Source: Euphorbia lathyris
Taxonomy: Eukaryota > Streptophyta > Magnoliopsida > Malpighiales > Euphorbiaceae
Assembly (NCBI RefSeq): GCF_963576675.1
Contig: NC_088916.1
Coordinates: forward strand, 23,039,501 to 23,103,500
Reading direction: 5' to 3'
DNA: 64,000 nt
Shown here: positions 1 to 10,706 of the stretch, piece after piece
Layout: the number at the start of each line of letters is the position of its first letter
Numbering within the stretch: the stretch's first letter is position 1
Translations under genes and position numbers: made by a program
The notes under the pieces: model-generated
Databases searched by the model: none
Told to the model about the DNA's origin: nothing
The model's input: the letters and a program-made list of their open reading frames with translations, nothing else

Positions 1-189
1 GTGCTATCTCCTGACTCAAGGAAAGAAGCAGACTTAGTCACCAGTTGACTAAGCTTGTGTCTTAAAACTACTTAGCGCCGCTGTGTAAACCTTTTCTTAA
101 AGAAAAGAAGCCAGTCTTAACGGACAAAATTTTAAATAGTTCCTATCCCCCCCTTGGAACTAACCTTGTCACGTTATATGGGACCAACA
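1..189 (+). repeat. C1 5' LTR, 3' portion only
   Basis: Positions 1-189 match the last 189 bases of the C1 3' LTR (29276-29464) with about seven differences noticed by eye. It ends in CCAACA, the usual ...CA terminus. The rest of this LTR lies outside the window. The roughly 4% divergence suggests C1 is older than E1, whose LTRs differ far less. Confidence 0.93.
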
Positions 190-191
190 AG

Positions 192-203
192 TGGTATCAG
201 AGC
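192..203 (+). other. C1 primer-binding site (initiator Met tRNA type)
   Basis: TGGTATCAGAGC, two bases after the LTR terminus, is the classic plant copia primer site complementary to the 3' end of initiator methionine tRNA. The same 12-mer is present in C2 on the other strand. Confidence 0.95.
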
Positions 204-251
204 TTAAAAGCTCACCGAGCAAGATATAACTATCTTGAGCTGATCCCCACA

Positions 252-1951
252 ATGGCTGAGAACAGCACTCGTTTCCTCCTAGGAAATCAGACAACTCAGA
301 TTCTTCCTGAGGGACTGTCCATTACTCGGCCTCCTTTGTTCTTCGGGTCTAACTACACCTTTTGGAAGAACGAATGAAAAATTTCATTCAGGCAACAAAT
401 ATGAGTGCATGGCTTTCTATAGTCCAAGGCCCATTTGTTCCTGTTGAAACTATTGACGGCCAAACGGTTGTTAAAGCTGAGACTAAGTGGACATATGATG
501 ACCTCAAGAAGCTACAAAATCATGCTTCGGCTATAAACATGCTTCACTGTGCGTTAGATGCTGCATAGTACAACAAGATTTCAGGTTGTGAGTTAGTGCA
601 GGAAATCTAAAAGAAACTGGAGGTCACCTACGAAGGAACCAACAAAGTTAAGGAGTCCAAGGTGAACCGGCACATGAGGTTGTACGAGCTGTTTGAAATG
701 AATGATGATGAAAGAATCTCTGAAATGAACTCAAGATTCACAAACATTATCAACGAGCTCAAAAGACTTGGCAAGATCTTTACTAAGGAAGAGCAAGTCA
801 AGAAGATACTGAGGAGCCTTCCCAAAAGCTGGCAAGCCAAGAAAACTGATGTTGAGGAAGCTCAAGACTTGACCACCTACAAGTATGATGAACTCATTAG
901 ATCTCTGCTGACCCATGAGATCTCAATGAAGAATTTTGAGGTGAAGGAGAAGTCTGAGGACAAGAAGCAAAAGTCTCTTGTCATGAAAGCTGACTTCACT
1001 AGAAAAATGAAAAGGCTGTTCAGAAAGAATGATAAGTATTCAAAGAAGCCTTACAAGAAGTTTGACAAGTACAAAGCTGAGTCCAGCCACAGCAAGTACA
1101 AGAAGGACAGCTCAAAGCCAATCACATGCTTTAAATGTCATCAAACTGGCCATATCAAATCAAGCTGTCCTACCTTGAGGAAGGAAAAGAAGAACAGTAA
1201 GAAGGCAATGGTGGCAACCTGGAGTGATAGTGATGAGTCATCATCATCAGGAGCTGATGCCACTGAGTCAGCAAAGATCTGCTTTATGGCAGATGAGCTT
1301 GCTAAGCCTTGTGTTTCTGAGCATGCTGACCCCTCCATTGGATCTGACGATGAGGTACACTCAACTGAGGTAATATCACTACCCCTGCTCAGAAATGAAA
1401 TGATAAATGCCCTGAGTGACCTCTACACACTTATCAAAAAGTGTAACAAGAAGGTTAGAGCACTCAGCAGGCGATGTGACGAGATTGAAGAGGTCAAAAT
1501 GAGTGACCTTCGATATCTTCTCCAAGACAACTCAACTTTGCATAGCAACGTAGAAGCTATGCACAAGTCTGTCTCTGAGGTCCAATCAGATTCTAAGAAA
1601 CTGAGAAAGGATGTCACATCTATTCAGAATCAATTCAAGGTTCTGAATAAAAGAAATATTCCTCTGAACACTCAGTACCGAAGTACTAGTCAGTAGAGAT
1701 GGAATCCTCAGCAGAATGTCCAGTGTGACTTCTGTGGGAAGAAGGGACACACCACAAAGGTGTGCTGGCATGCTCAACACTAGGGTGCTGACCAGTCAGT
1801 GAGATATCCTAAACGGAAGGTCAGCTGTGAGTTCTATGGGAAAAATGGACACATTGTCTAAGTGTGTCGTCATAAAATTAAATATGATGCTTTACCTGCT
1901 GAGCCTAACAAACAAGGACCCAAAAAGACTTGGGTACCTAAAGATAACTAG
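252..1951 (+). pseudogene. gag: C1 gag (broken)
   Basis: Capsid/nucleocapsid gene. The ATG at 252 matches the intact start in C2. The N-terminal part resembles the copia Gag fold (UBN2-like); a CX2CX4HX4C zinc knuckle lies near 1126-1170, and two more knuckle remnants follow around 1720-1870, one having lost a cysteine. Compared with C2 it has a 1-nt deletion near 371, stops at 566-568, 608-610 and 1694-1696 and two more beyond 1780, and lacks about 39 bases near 990. The frame ends at TAG 1949-1951, aligned with the TAG that ends gag in C2. Defective copy. Confidence 0.88.
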
Positions 1952-1959
1952 TTATATTG

Positions 1960-1968
1960 CAGGTAAGC
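1960..1968 (+). promoter_or_regulatory. Splice-donor-like site at the gag-pol junction
   Basis: CAG/GTAAGC lies nine bases after the gag stop. C2 has CAG/GTGAGC at the aligned place (complement of 37849-37857). Some plant copia elements are known to splice here to make a short gag RNA; a role in this family is inference. Confidence 0.4.
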
Positions 1969-1989
1969 CTGAGGTGTGCTGAGAAGTAA

Positions 1990-4900
1990 AAAATGTGGTA
2001 CATTGATAGCGCATGCTCGAGGCATATGACGGGTGATGAAACTCAGTTCATCACACTTGTGCGTAAACGAGGTGGAAGCGTAAGTTTCGGAGACAACAAA
2101 AAGGGTAAGATAGTAGGGTCAGGAACCGTTGGTGGTAATCCTACTATTGAGTCAGTCTTCTTAGTCAGTGGACTTAAATATAACTTACTCAGCGTAGCTC
2201 AGCTATGTGATAACGGGAGAAAAGTTATATTTGATAACACTGGATGTAAAATACTCGAGGAAAAAACAAATGAATTAATTTTAACTTCCCCTCGTATTGA
2301 CAATGTCTTTATGCTGAATTTGGAAAAGAAATTTTCAAAAAATGTATGCTTAGTGTCAAAGGAAGAAAATTCCTGGCTATGGCACAGGAGACTTGGTCAT
2401 GTAAGCATGGACCTCCTGGCCAAATTAGCAAGAAAGCAATTAGTTGAGGGACTGCCAGAACTTAAGTTTGAAAAGGATCAATTATGCTATGCTTGTCAGG
2501 CTGGAAAACAAACCAAAACATCTTTTCATAGTAAAAAAATTCTCTCAACCAAGCGTCCACTTGAGTTGCTACACTTGGATCTCTTCGGACCAGTCCAGCC
2601 GCTGAGCTTGGGTGGTAGGAGATTTTCCTTGGTCATTGTAGATGACTTTTCTCGGTACACTTGGGTCATCTTGTTGAGTAGCAAGGATGAAACTTTTGAG
2701 ACATTTTCAACATTAGTAAGAAAACTTGAAAATGATAAAGACCTAAAGTTAGATCACATACGAAGTGATAATGGTGGAGAATTCAAAAACCAATAGTTTG
2801 TTGAAATCTGTGAAGCCAGCGGCATTGACCATAATTTCTCTGCTCCTAGAATGCCTCAACAGAATGGGGTTGTTGAAAGGAAAAACAGAACCTTGGTTGA
2901 CATAGCCAGGACAATGCTGAGTGAGCATAGGCTTCCAAAGTACTTTTGGGGAGAAGCTGTCAACACAACTTGCTACATACTTAATAGGGCTCTAGTCAGA
3001 CCCATATTAAAGAAGACTCCCTACGAACTTTGGAAAGGACGAAAGCCCAACATTGGATACTTTCATGCCTTCGGCTGTAAATGTTTTATTCTAAATACTA
3101 AAGACAGTCTTGAAAGTTTGATTCAAAAGCTGATGAAGTTATCTTTTTAGGCTACTCAACAAACAGCAAAGCATACAGAGTTTTCAATAAACAAACTCAG
3201 GTCTTAGAAGAGTCAGTACACGTTGAGTTCGATGAAACTAACCCTGCAGGAAAAAACAAGTAGCTGACTGAGGATGATACATACTCAGCACCCCCTGACC
3301 AAAAAACAGCCGCTGAGTCACTACCTCAAGGGCTGACCAAAGGTAAAAGCGAAACTCAAATTGTTTTCACTGACTAATCTATACCTGGAGAGATTGTTGA
3401 AACACAACCAGCTCAAGACATCACTCTACCAAAAGAGATCAGAATACCAAGAGGACACTCAAAGAGTGCCATTCTTGATGCTGCTGAAAACACCCTGATG
3501 ACAAGAAATCAACTCAGGAGATACCTCGGCAACGTAGCATTTGTCTCAGTTCAGGAACCAAAGAACTTCTCTGAAGCTGAGCACGATGAGTTCTGGATGA
3601 GTGCAATGCAAGAAGAACTTGATCAATTCAGAAGAAATGAAGTATGGGACTTAGTGCCAAATCCAAGAAGCTAGAAGACCATAGGAACAAGATGGGTCTT
3701 CCGCAACAAGCTAGATGAACAAGGGAACGTGGTCAGGAACAAAGCAAGACTTGTGGCTCAGGGCTACAGTCAGTAAGAAGGTATTGACTACGGTGAGACT
3801 TTCGCCCCAGTGGCAAGGCTAGAGGCTATAAGAATCTTATGTGCATATGCAAGTTATATGAACTTTAAATTATTTCAAATGGATGTTAAGAGTGCATTCC
3901 TGAATGGAGTTATAAACGAGGAAGTCTATGTTAATCAGCCTCCAGGTTTTGAGGATCCCAAGTTCCCAAACCACGTTTATAAACTCAAAAAGGCTCTATA
4001 TGGTCTCAAGCAAGCACCACGTGCTTGGTATGAGAGGCTGACCAGTTTCCTGCTGACTAGAAATTATGTCAAAGGTAAATCTGATACAACCTTATTCATT
4101 AAGAGGAAGGGTAAAGATACCCTACTGGCTCAGATATATGTTGATGACATTATTTTTGGTGCCACTAATGAGTCCATGTGCAAGGAATTTAGTAAGCAGA
4201 TGCAGACTGAGTTTGAAATGTCAATGATGGGAGAACTCAACTTTTTCCTTGGACTTCAAATCAAACAAGGGAAAAATGGCATCTTCATCAGTCAAACTAA
4301 GTATGCTAAGGAGATATTGAAGAAGTATGAACTTGAAAACTGCAAGCCAATATCTACCCCTATGGGCACTGACACTGTCCTCTGCGCTGATGAAAATGGT
4401 AAGTCAGTAGACAGCAAACTGTACCGAGGTATGATTGGCTCTCTACTCTACTTAACTGCTAGTAGGCCGGACATTCAGTTCTCAGTATGTTATTGTGCTA
4501 GATATCAATCTAACCCTAAGGAATCTCATTACATAGCTGTAAAAAGAATCCTTAGATATTTGCAAGGCTCAGTGAATACAGGTTTATGGTATCCCAATAC
4601 TTATGATTTCACACTCATTGGATACACTGACGCTGACTACGGACGAGATAAGCTTGAACGAAAGAGCACCTCAGGAGGATGTCACTTCCTTAGAAGCTGT
4701 CTTGTGTCTTGGTTCAGTAAGAAGCAGTCGTCAGTAGCCCTATCAACCACTGAAGCTGAGTACATTGCTGCTGGAAGCCGTGTTGCTCAAGTCCTCTGGA
4801 TTAATGAACAGCTAGAAGATTATGGCGTTCAGACTAAAACAATTGAAGTCAAATGTGACAACAAGAGTGCCATTGACCTATCAAAGAACCCAATCCAGCA

Positions 4901-5084
4901 CAGCAGGATGAAGCACGTCAGCATAAGACATCACTTCATCAGAGATCATGTACTCAAGGGAGAGATCAAGCTGACCTATGTCCCAATGGATGAGCAGCTT
5001 GCTGATATCTTCACAAAGCCACTGGCTCGTAAGCAATTCAACATACTTAGAGAAGGCATTGGTATGTTTAATCCTCTTCAATAA
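1990..5084 (+). pseudogene. pol: C1 pol: protease, integrase, reverse transcriptase, RNase H (broken)
   Basis: Copia-order polyprotein. Aspartic protease motif DSACSRHM lies at about 2005-2030; the GAG-pre-integrase HHCC zinc-finger region is near 2390-2510; the integrase core runs about 2560-2900 with the D..D..E residues (DLFG, DNGG, VVERKN). The reverse transcriptase starts near 3690, with [15 protein letters not shown] and the YVDD catalytic box near 4135-4149; RNase H starts near 4620 and the frame ends at TAA 5084. Breaks: TAA 1987-1989 at the head, TAG 2794-2796, a 1-nt deletion near 3112, then TAG 3261, TAA 3375, TAG 3672 and TAA 3774. Cannot make a full Pol. Confidence 0.93.
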
Positions 5085-5582
5085 ATTCCAAGTATAATAT
5101 GTAATATATGCATGCTGAGTTGATTACCATGCTGAGTGATTTATGCTAAATCAATGTCTATTACATGCTGAGTAGATACTCACACTGAGTGGTTATCTTA
5201 AGCTGAGTTACTGAGCACACGAATAATTCCTTTGCGTAGAACTGATTACTCAGAACATTAAACGTTTAGAATTCTTAGTGCTGAGTAAAAGATCCGTTGT
5301 GGAATTAATACTAGCACGCGCATTAAGTAGCCTCTAGGATGACGTAAGCGTCATCATTAGTAATAGCACGCGCCGTTTCTCAAAATTAATGTCAGTAATA
5401 ACTGACTTTCGACGGTTCAAATACCCACCGTTCCATCCAACCTATCAAGTCATCATTCATCGTCTATAAATAGTGAACGTTTTCTCATTATTCACTCTCT
5501 ACGCTTGAAATTCGCACCCAAACCTTCATTCTCTCTAAACTTCTGAAATTCAAATCTTCTTAAAGAAACTCTCAAGAACACC
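5085..5582 (+). promoter_or_regulatory. C1 spacer with internal promoter-like region
   Basis: About 500 noncoding bases between pol and the extra ORF. The first half is crowded with CTGAGT/ACTCAG words. A palindromic TGACG pair (TGACGTAAGCGTCA) lies at 5340-5353, flanked by two copies of AGCACGCGC. A TATA box, TATAAATAG, sits at 5465-5473, about 118 bases before the ATG at 5583. C2 has the same arrangement, with TATA at complement 34333-34341 and TGACGTAAGCGCAA at complement 34451-34464. This looks like a separate promoter for the downstream ORF; activity is inferred. Confidence 0.6.
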
Positions 5583-8471
5583 ATGTCTGATTCCCAGAAT
5601 CTCTCTGATGACCAATATGAGGACAATCGCTCAGACATCAATCCTGGCTCCCCACCTGAGCAACAATATGTTGATACTCCAGATGATGAGGCTCATACTG
5701 GACATGGTCAGCATGACCAACCCATGGACGAGGTCAGCATTCTCGGTGTTGATCCTCACACTGAGCACTCAACTCCTTCTAAGAAAAAGAAGAAGGACAA
5801 GGGTAAGAGAACTAACAAAACTGAGGAGAGAACCTTTTGATCCGTATACTCCGACGTTGAAGGCTTAGACGTTATAGCTTCACGATGGTTCTCAAAAAGC
5901 TTCGTAGAAACTGTGAAACCTTACAGTGAGTGGATATCCAAGAACGGATGGACCAAACTATTCTCCCTAAACGGGCTGACCTACCCAAGGCTTGTCACGG
6001 AGTTCTACTCCAATCTGTTGGTTTCCATGGACGATGTTGATTTCATGGTCACTTATGTCAACAAGAAGCAAATCATCATCGACCGTTCATATCTAAGCAT
6101 CCTTCCAGACTTGAAGGACGAAGGAGCTGAGCTGAGAAGAACAAATGACTACAAGAAGGTTAAGTACACAGCTACTTTTTGTAAACCTGAAGGGCATGTA
6201 GGGGAAGTCTCTTGCACTTCGCTTACTCAGCATCAGAGGCACGCCCACTACCTACTGACCAACTACATCTATCCAAAGGTCAACTCCACATCCTCTGCCT
6301 CCAACTTCAAGCAATGCTTCTTATGGCATATGCTCAACTACAAACCCCTGAACATGCCTATATTCCTGATCGGGGCTATGCAACGAAGCACTGGAGCACT
6401 TTGAATGGGCTCACTCATTACCGAAATCCTTAGGGATTACAAAATCAGCTTTAAGAATGAGGAAAGCATATTAGGGATGGAAATTACCATTGAGGACCTC
6501 ACTAAACTTGCACACAGTCTTCCGTTTAAATCAAAGAAAGGAAAGGATGCGGTGACTGAAGCTGAAGAGGAACCTGAGCCGACCGGCAAAGGAAAGAAGA
6601 GAAAGGCAGAACCCACACTCCAAACTGTCAAACTCCTAAAAGTTATTATGGATGACCCATCTCCCGCTGAGTCAATAAAAAAGAAGCCTCAACCTACCAA
6701 AGCTTCCCAAAAGCGACCTGCCATTGTTCAAGAAGTTGAGGATGAACATGAGAACACTGAGTCACCCCTAAAGAGGAAGAGGGTTTCTGATGTTACACCG
6801 TTGGATGCAATTCCTCTGGATGTATCAGTACCAAAAGATTCCTTCTTTCTGTGAACTCAGGAATCTGCTGAACAAACTCCACCTTCAAACACTCAACGAA
6901 AGCAATCTGTCTCCGCTGAGCAGATGAAGAATCCAGCTACTGAGCCAAGAGATGAGTCAACTATTGACACCACAACTACAGAACTTGAGCAAACTCAGCT
7001 TGAGTCATCTGATCTACTTCCATCCTCCAACCCTTCTCAAGATGGCAGTGATAAACGATACAAAAAGAAGGCAAACAAACCTCAAGTGTTTGATATACTG
7101 GATGACTCACCTCTCCATGAACCCATCGTAAGCTTGACTGACTTGGACTTCAATTTTTTCTCTAAACCCATTTCCAAGCCCTCACCAGTCAAGGAAAAAC
7201 AAGCCTCTGTTCCTTGTGGTCAGGAACATGCCAAGTCCGCCGACACCGCTGCTACTAGCTCTTCAAAGCAAGTGATCGATGAACCCGCTGTTCAAGAGAA
7301 GGAACATACACAAGAGAAATCTCCTGCTCAGGACAATCTCGAGCTGACTCCTCCTCAAGTCAATATTCAGCTCCCGACTGACACTGAGCAGGTAGACAAT
7401 GCTATGGCATCACTCAACTCTACTACTAGAGTGCACTCAAATGAACAACCACCTGCAGCCAACCAAAGCTCAGTTCCTGAAACTACTCAAAATGACCCTC
7501 TGCAGTTCTTGACTTCTTCCCAGACTGGGAAACGAATCTTCCAAGCTGCCCAAGAACTCATCGCAGAAATACAGAGTACTCATGGAACTAAAACTGAGCG
7601 CAGTTCAGCGGAGCCTACACAACTGAGCACCCTCACTCAACTCCTCACTGAACTCAAATGCCTCAAAGAGCTCTTATGTGTGCTGACTGAAATGGTAGCT
7701 CAACAGCCAAAGCAAGAGTTCGCTACCAAAATGGCAAACCTTCACTTGCACATGGTGCAACATATGGACACAATTGAAGGGAAACTCAACGCCTTAATTG
7801 CCGCCAACTCAGATGTAGCTAAGTCAGCTCAACTTACTCAAGTCCAAACTGAGCTGACCACAACTCGAGAATTAGTTGTCTCTACCTCTCAATGCACAAT
7901 CGAGAAAATTGCTGAATCACTTCGCATGCTGAATTTATCAAGAGAAGAGATGCAAACTGAACAGGCCAAGACATCCGAAATTTTTCAACTTGCCAAGGCC
8001 ATCTATGATCATGTCACACATCAGTCTAATCAATGACACCACTATGACGCCGGCCTGCTCAAAATGTACCATCAATCTTACGCCATGATGACGGACACCA
8101 TGAGCTGGATGGGTAAGTCCCTTCAGTTTATACTCAGCGTCATCAGCTCTCATATGGACATTCCGGCGTCCAACATGAATAGTGGGATCAAGGTCTTTGA
8201 CGGGCTCAAGCACAGTATGGCTCAAATCCAGCAGTATTCCGGCCTCCTGACTCGTGCTGTTGAGCAAGGGAAGTTTTATGCAGCTGTCCCTCAGCCCGTT
8301 GACATTGGCAAAAAGGGGGAGAAAAGCAAAGATAAACATCCAGCTGGAACTCAGCAAAAGAACAAACATCCTGGTTCCACTTCCACTTCGTCAGTTGTCC
8401 CCCCTAGCACTCAACCTCAGCAACAAAACAAGTCCAAGCCCAACCAAGTCTCCTTTAATATTAGGCGATAG
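5583..8471 (+). pseudogene. C1 extra ORF at the envelope-like position (plant transposon protein domain)
   Basis: A reading frame of 963 codons in one phase, interrupted by four stops (5838, 6402, 6852 and 8034) and no frameshift. An acidic, Ser/Pro-rich head is followed by a conserved globular block around 5870-6520. I associate this block with the 'putative plant transposon protein' family (from memory, PF20167). Then comes a Lys/Glu/Pro-rich low-complexity stretch with basic clusters, and a C-terminal helical, probably coiled-coil region (about 7490-8300). No signal peptide or membrane segment is visible, so a true envelope role is unlikely. The related C2 copy is longer and has fewer stops. 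Function unknown. Confidence 0.75.
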
Positions 8472-8558
8472 TTTTTTTTTGTTGTGTGATCTTGCTTACT
8501 TGCTTATGTTGTGTTGTGTGCTAAATATCAATATAAACGTATCTTCAATCAACCTTGT
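8472..8558 (+). other. C1 3' untranslated start and E1 target site
   Basis: Short noncoding stretch after the extra ORF. The last five bases, CTTGT (8554-8558), are repeated at 27695-27699 and form the target-site duplication of E1. Confidence 0.85.
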
Positions 8559-10706
8559 TGTAGACACTGAGTCGGAGGACCTGTGACGAAAACCTGAAAA
8601 CAAGACGGTTGAAGTGATTGATTCCGGAAGTTTTGAAAAACAAAAAAATAGCGTATTTTATTTAATTTATTCTATAGTTTTTATTCATTAGTCATTTATT
8701 TATTTTGTCACATTTTATTTAATTAGCGTATTTATTTAATTTTCGTTTCGTGTTAAATAAAATTCGGTTTTGTTTTAAAATAAAAAACCTCGTTTTGATG
8801 TCCCAATACGAACCGTGATCCGATAAAAGGTAGTTCGGGTATCGAAAACGTTGTAATTACAAGTTTTTAATTTAAAAGGAATTTCCAAATAATGTTTTGA
8901 AATAAAAAACGTCGTTTAGGAATTTTCGTTTTCGACTATGATCCATCTTTGGTAGTTCGGAAACCCAAAACGATTGAATTAGATTTAATTTAAAGCTTTT
9001 GAATAAATCTGGAAACATTTAGGAGTGCTGCTGTAATTTACCTATTCTGTCACTAAATGCTGTTTACCGACGGACTTTCCGTCGGTAAATCTGCCAAAAT
9101 GTAAAAAATGCCATTTCAGTCCCTTTTTCTTAACTTTTAAACTTTTAATCCTTAGTACATACATATAAATATGTAATATATGTTTTTCAAATTATTTTAG
9201 AACTTTAGCATATATAATCATTCTAGAATATTTGTATATTATTATTCCATTTTACAATATAAGTATAAGTATATATATGTATTCCTTTTTATTAATTTGG
9301 ATTATGTTTTAAATGTTAGTTATTTGGTATTTTGAGAAATAATTAATATATATTAGCATATGGTATTTTTGGTATTTAAAACTATAGTAGTTATGTATAT
9401 GTATAGTTTTTGGAACATTTGGGTTGTTTTAGTGATTATTGAATAAAATTATTTTTGGATAAGAATTATTTTCTTAGTTATAGGATTTACTTATTATTTT
9501 CACATTTTCAAAGTATAGATATATTGTACCTATTATTTTTATATATACATATAGCTTCTTTTGTATTAACTCTTATTTTATATTCTATTTTTGATTTAAA
9601 TATATATACGTATGTACAAATTATTTTCTTTACCCTTTGAGCCCATTCTTGGGTCCATATTTCAAATGTGCTTTATTTAAGTGTAAATATTAGTTAAAAT
9701 AAGCGTATTGTTGTAATTATAACAATTAGAGAGTCCATTAAATAAGTGGGGAAAATAAATCACAAAAAGAGAGTTTTCAATTGAATTATTTAAACTAATG
9801 AGTTTTTTTTTCTAATGTAAATAAATAGAGTCATTCTTGTTAATATTCCAAATCGTCTTCAAAACACCACGTTTTAAAACCTTAATCCGTTCCAAAGGCG
9901 GATTAAAGGATCATTGTAATTAAAATCGTTTTCTTTGCAAATAATAGATTTTTGGAATCATTTTCTTAAAGGATTTGTACAAAATGAAATTGACTTGTAT
10001 GTTTAACCACGTTTTCTTATTAAAAGGTTCTTTATCTCGAACGTTTTCAAATACTCGAGTCGTTCCAACGGCGATTCGGGTAAGCTTCATCAAACAAGGT
10101 TTTAAAACGCTCCTAAATCGTTCCAACGGCGATTAAGGTGCGAACCATGTAAATAAAACTCGTTTTGGGGAAATAAGTTAGTGTAGAATAAGCACACAAC
10201 ATAACATTTAAATACGGTTGTAAATAAATTATTTCTTTCTTCCCTCTCTGTGTATGTATAAACATAAATGGGTGATTCTTTACTGAGGTGGCTTTTCAAT
10301 ATCATATGCTCAAAATGGTTTCTAAAAAGAGAAAGAAAAGGGTTTCAAATGAATTTTAAACTTAAAGAAGTATACGATTAGTCCGTTATCGCCTAACATG
10401 CTGAGTAGGAGGCCGGTGGTTCATAACCGGGCGATGTCGGGGTGCCTAGTAGCCTTTCTCCGGAAAGGAGCTAGCCTTCTCGGCTCGTACCTAAGTTTCC
10501 CGAACCCACACCGGTCTCCCGTAAGGGATCGGTGTTCATTTTCCCATTCGTGGGTGGCGACTCTTCCATATCTCCGAGCTCCGGTCCTGCCGAGCAGCTT
10601 GATTCCACGATTGGTTGCTTTCGGCGCCAATCACCGCTTACGTCGCCATGAGGTTGTCCACCCCCCGGTCCACCCGGGAGATTAGGCCGCGGCACCTCAT
10701 CTAACA
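8559..10706 (+). repeat. E1 5' LTR (2148 bp, internally deleted)
   Basis: Starts TGTAGACACTGAG, ends CTAACA. Compared with the 3' LTR it lacks about 0.82 kb; the junction is at about 8650, after the A-run, and corresponds to roughly 24829-25645 in the 3' copy. The lost part contains the GC-rich palindrome array and the TATA box. The remainder is nearly identical to the 3' LTR. Short ORFs inside are not credible genes. Confidence 0.95.
9063..9089 (+). other. Conserved LTR hairpin
   Basis: Perfect 12-bp inverted repeat: arms TTTACCGACGGA and TCCGTCGGTAAA, loop CTT. Present also at 26051-26077 in the 3' LTR and at 51983-52009 in E2, where the loop is ATT but the arms are unchanged. Confidence 0.8.

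Larger units (their letters stand above)
1..8558 (+). mobile_element. Sirevirus-type Ty1/copia retrotransposon C1, left segment
   Basis: Left part of a copia element in the order partial 5' LTR, initiator-Met-type primer site, gag, pol with integrase ahead of reverse transcriptase (the copia order), then a large extra ORF. The domain order, the long CCHC-bearing Gag, the YVDD reverse transcriptase and the later GGGGGAG-type polypurine tract fit the Sirevirus lineage. It is cut at 8558 by Tat element E1 and resumes at 27695. The coding regions carry many stops and indels, so it is not autonomous. Confidence 0.93.

Noticed and set aside
192..203. tRNA gene remnants at primer sites
   Set aside because: Only the 12-18 bases complementary to a tRNA 3' end are present; no tRNA fold around them.
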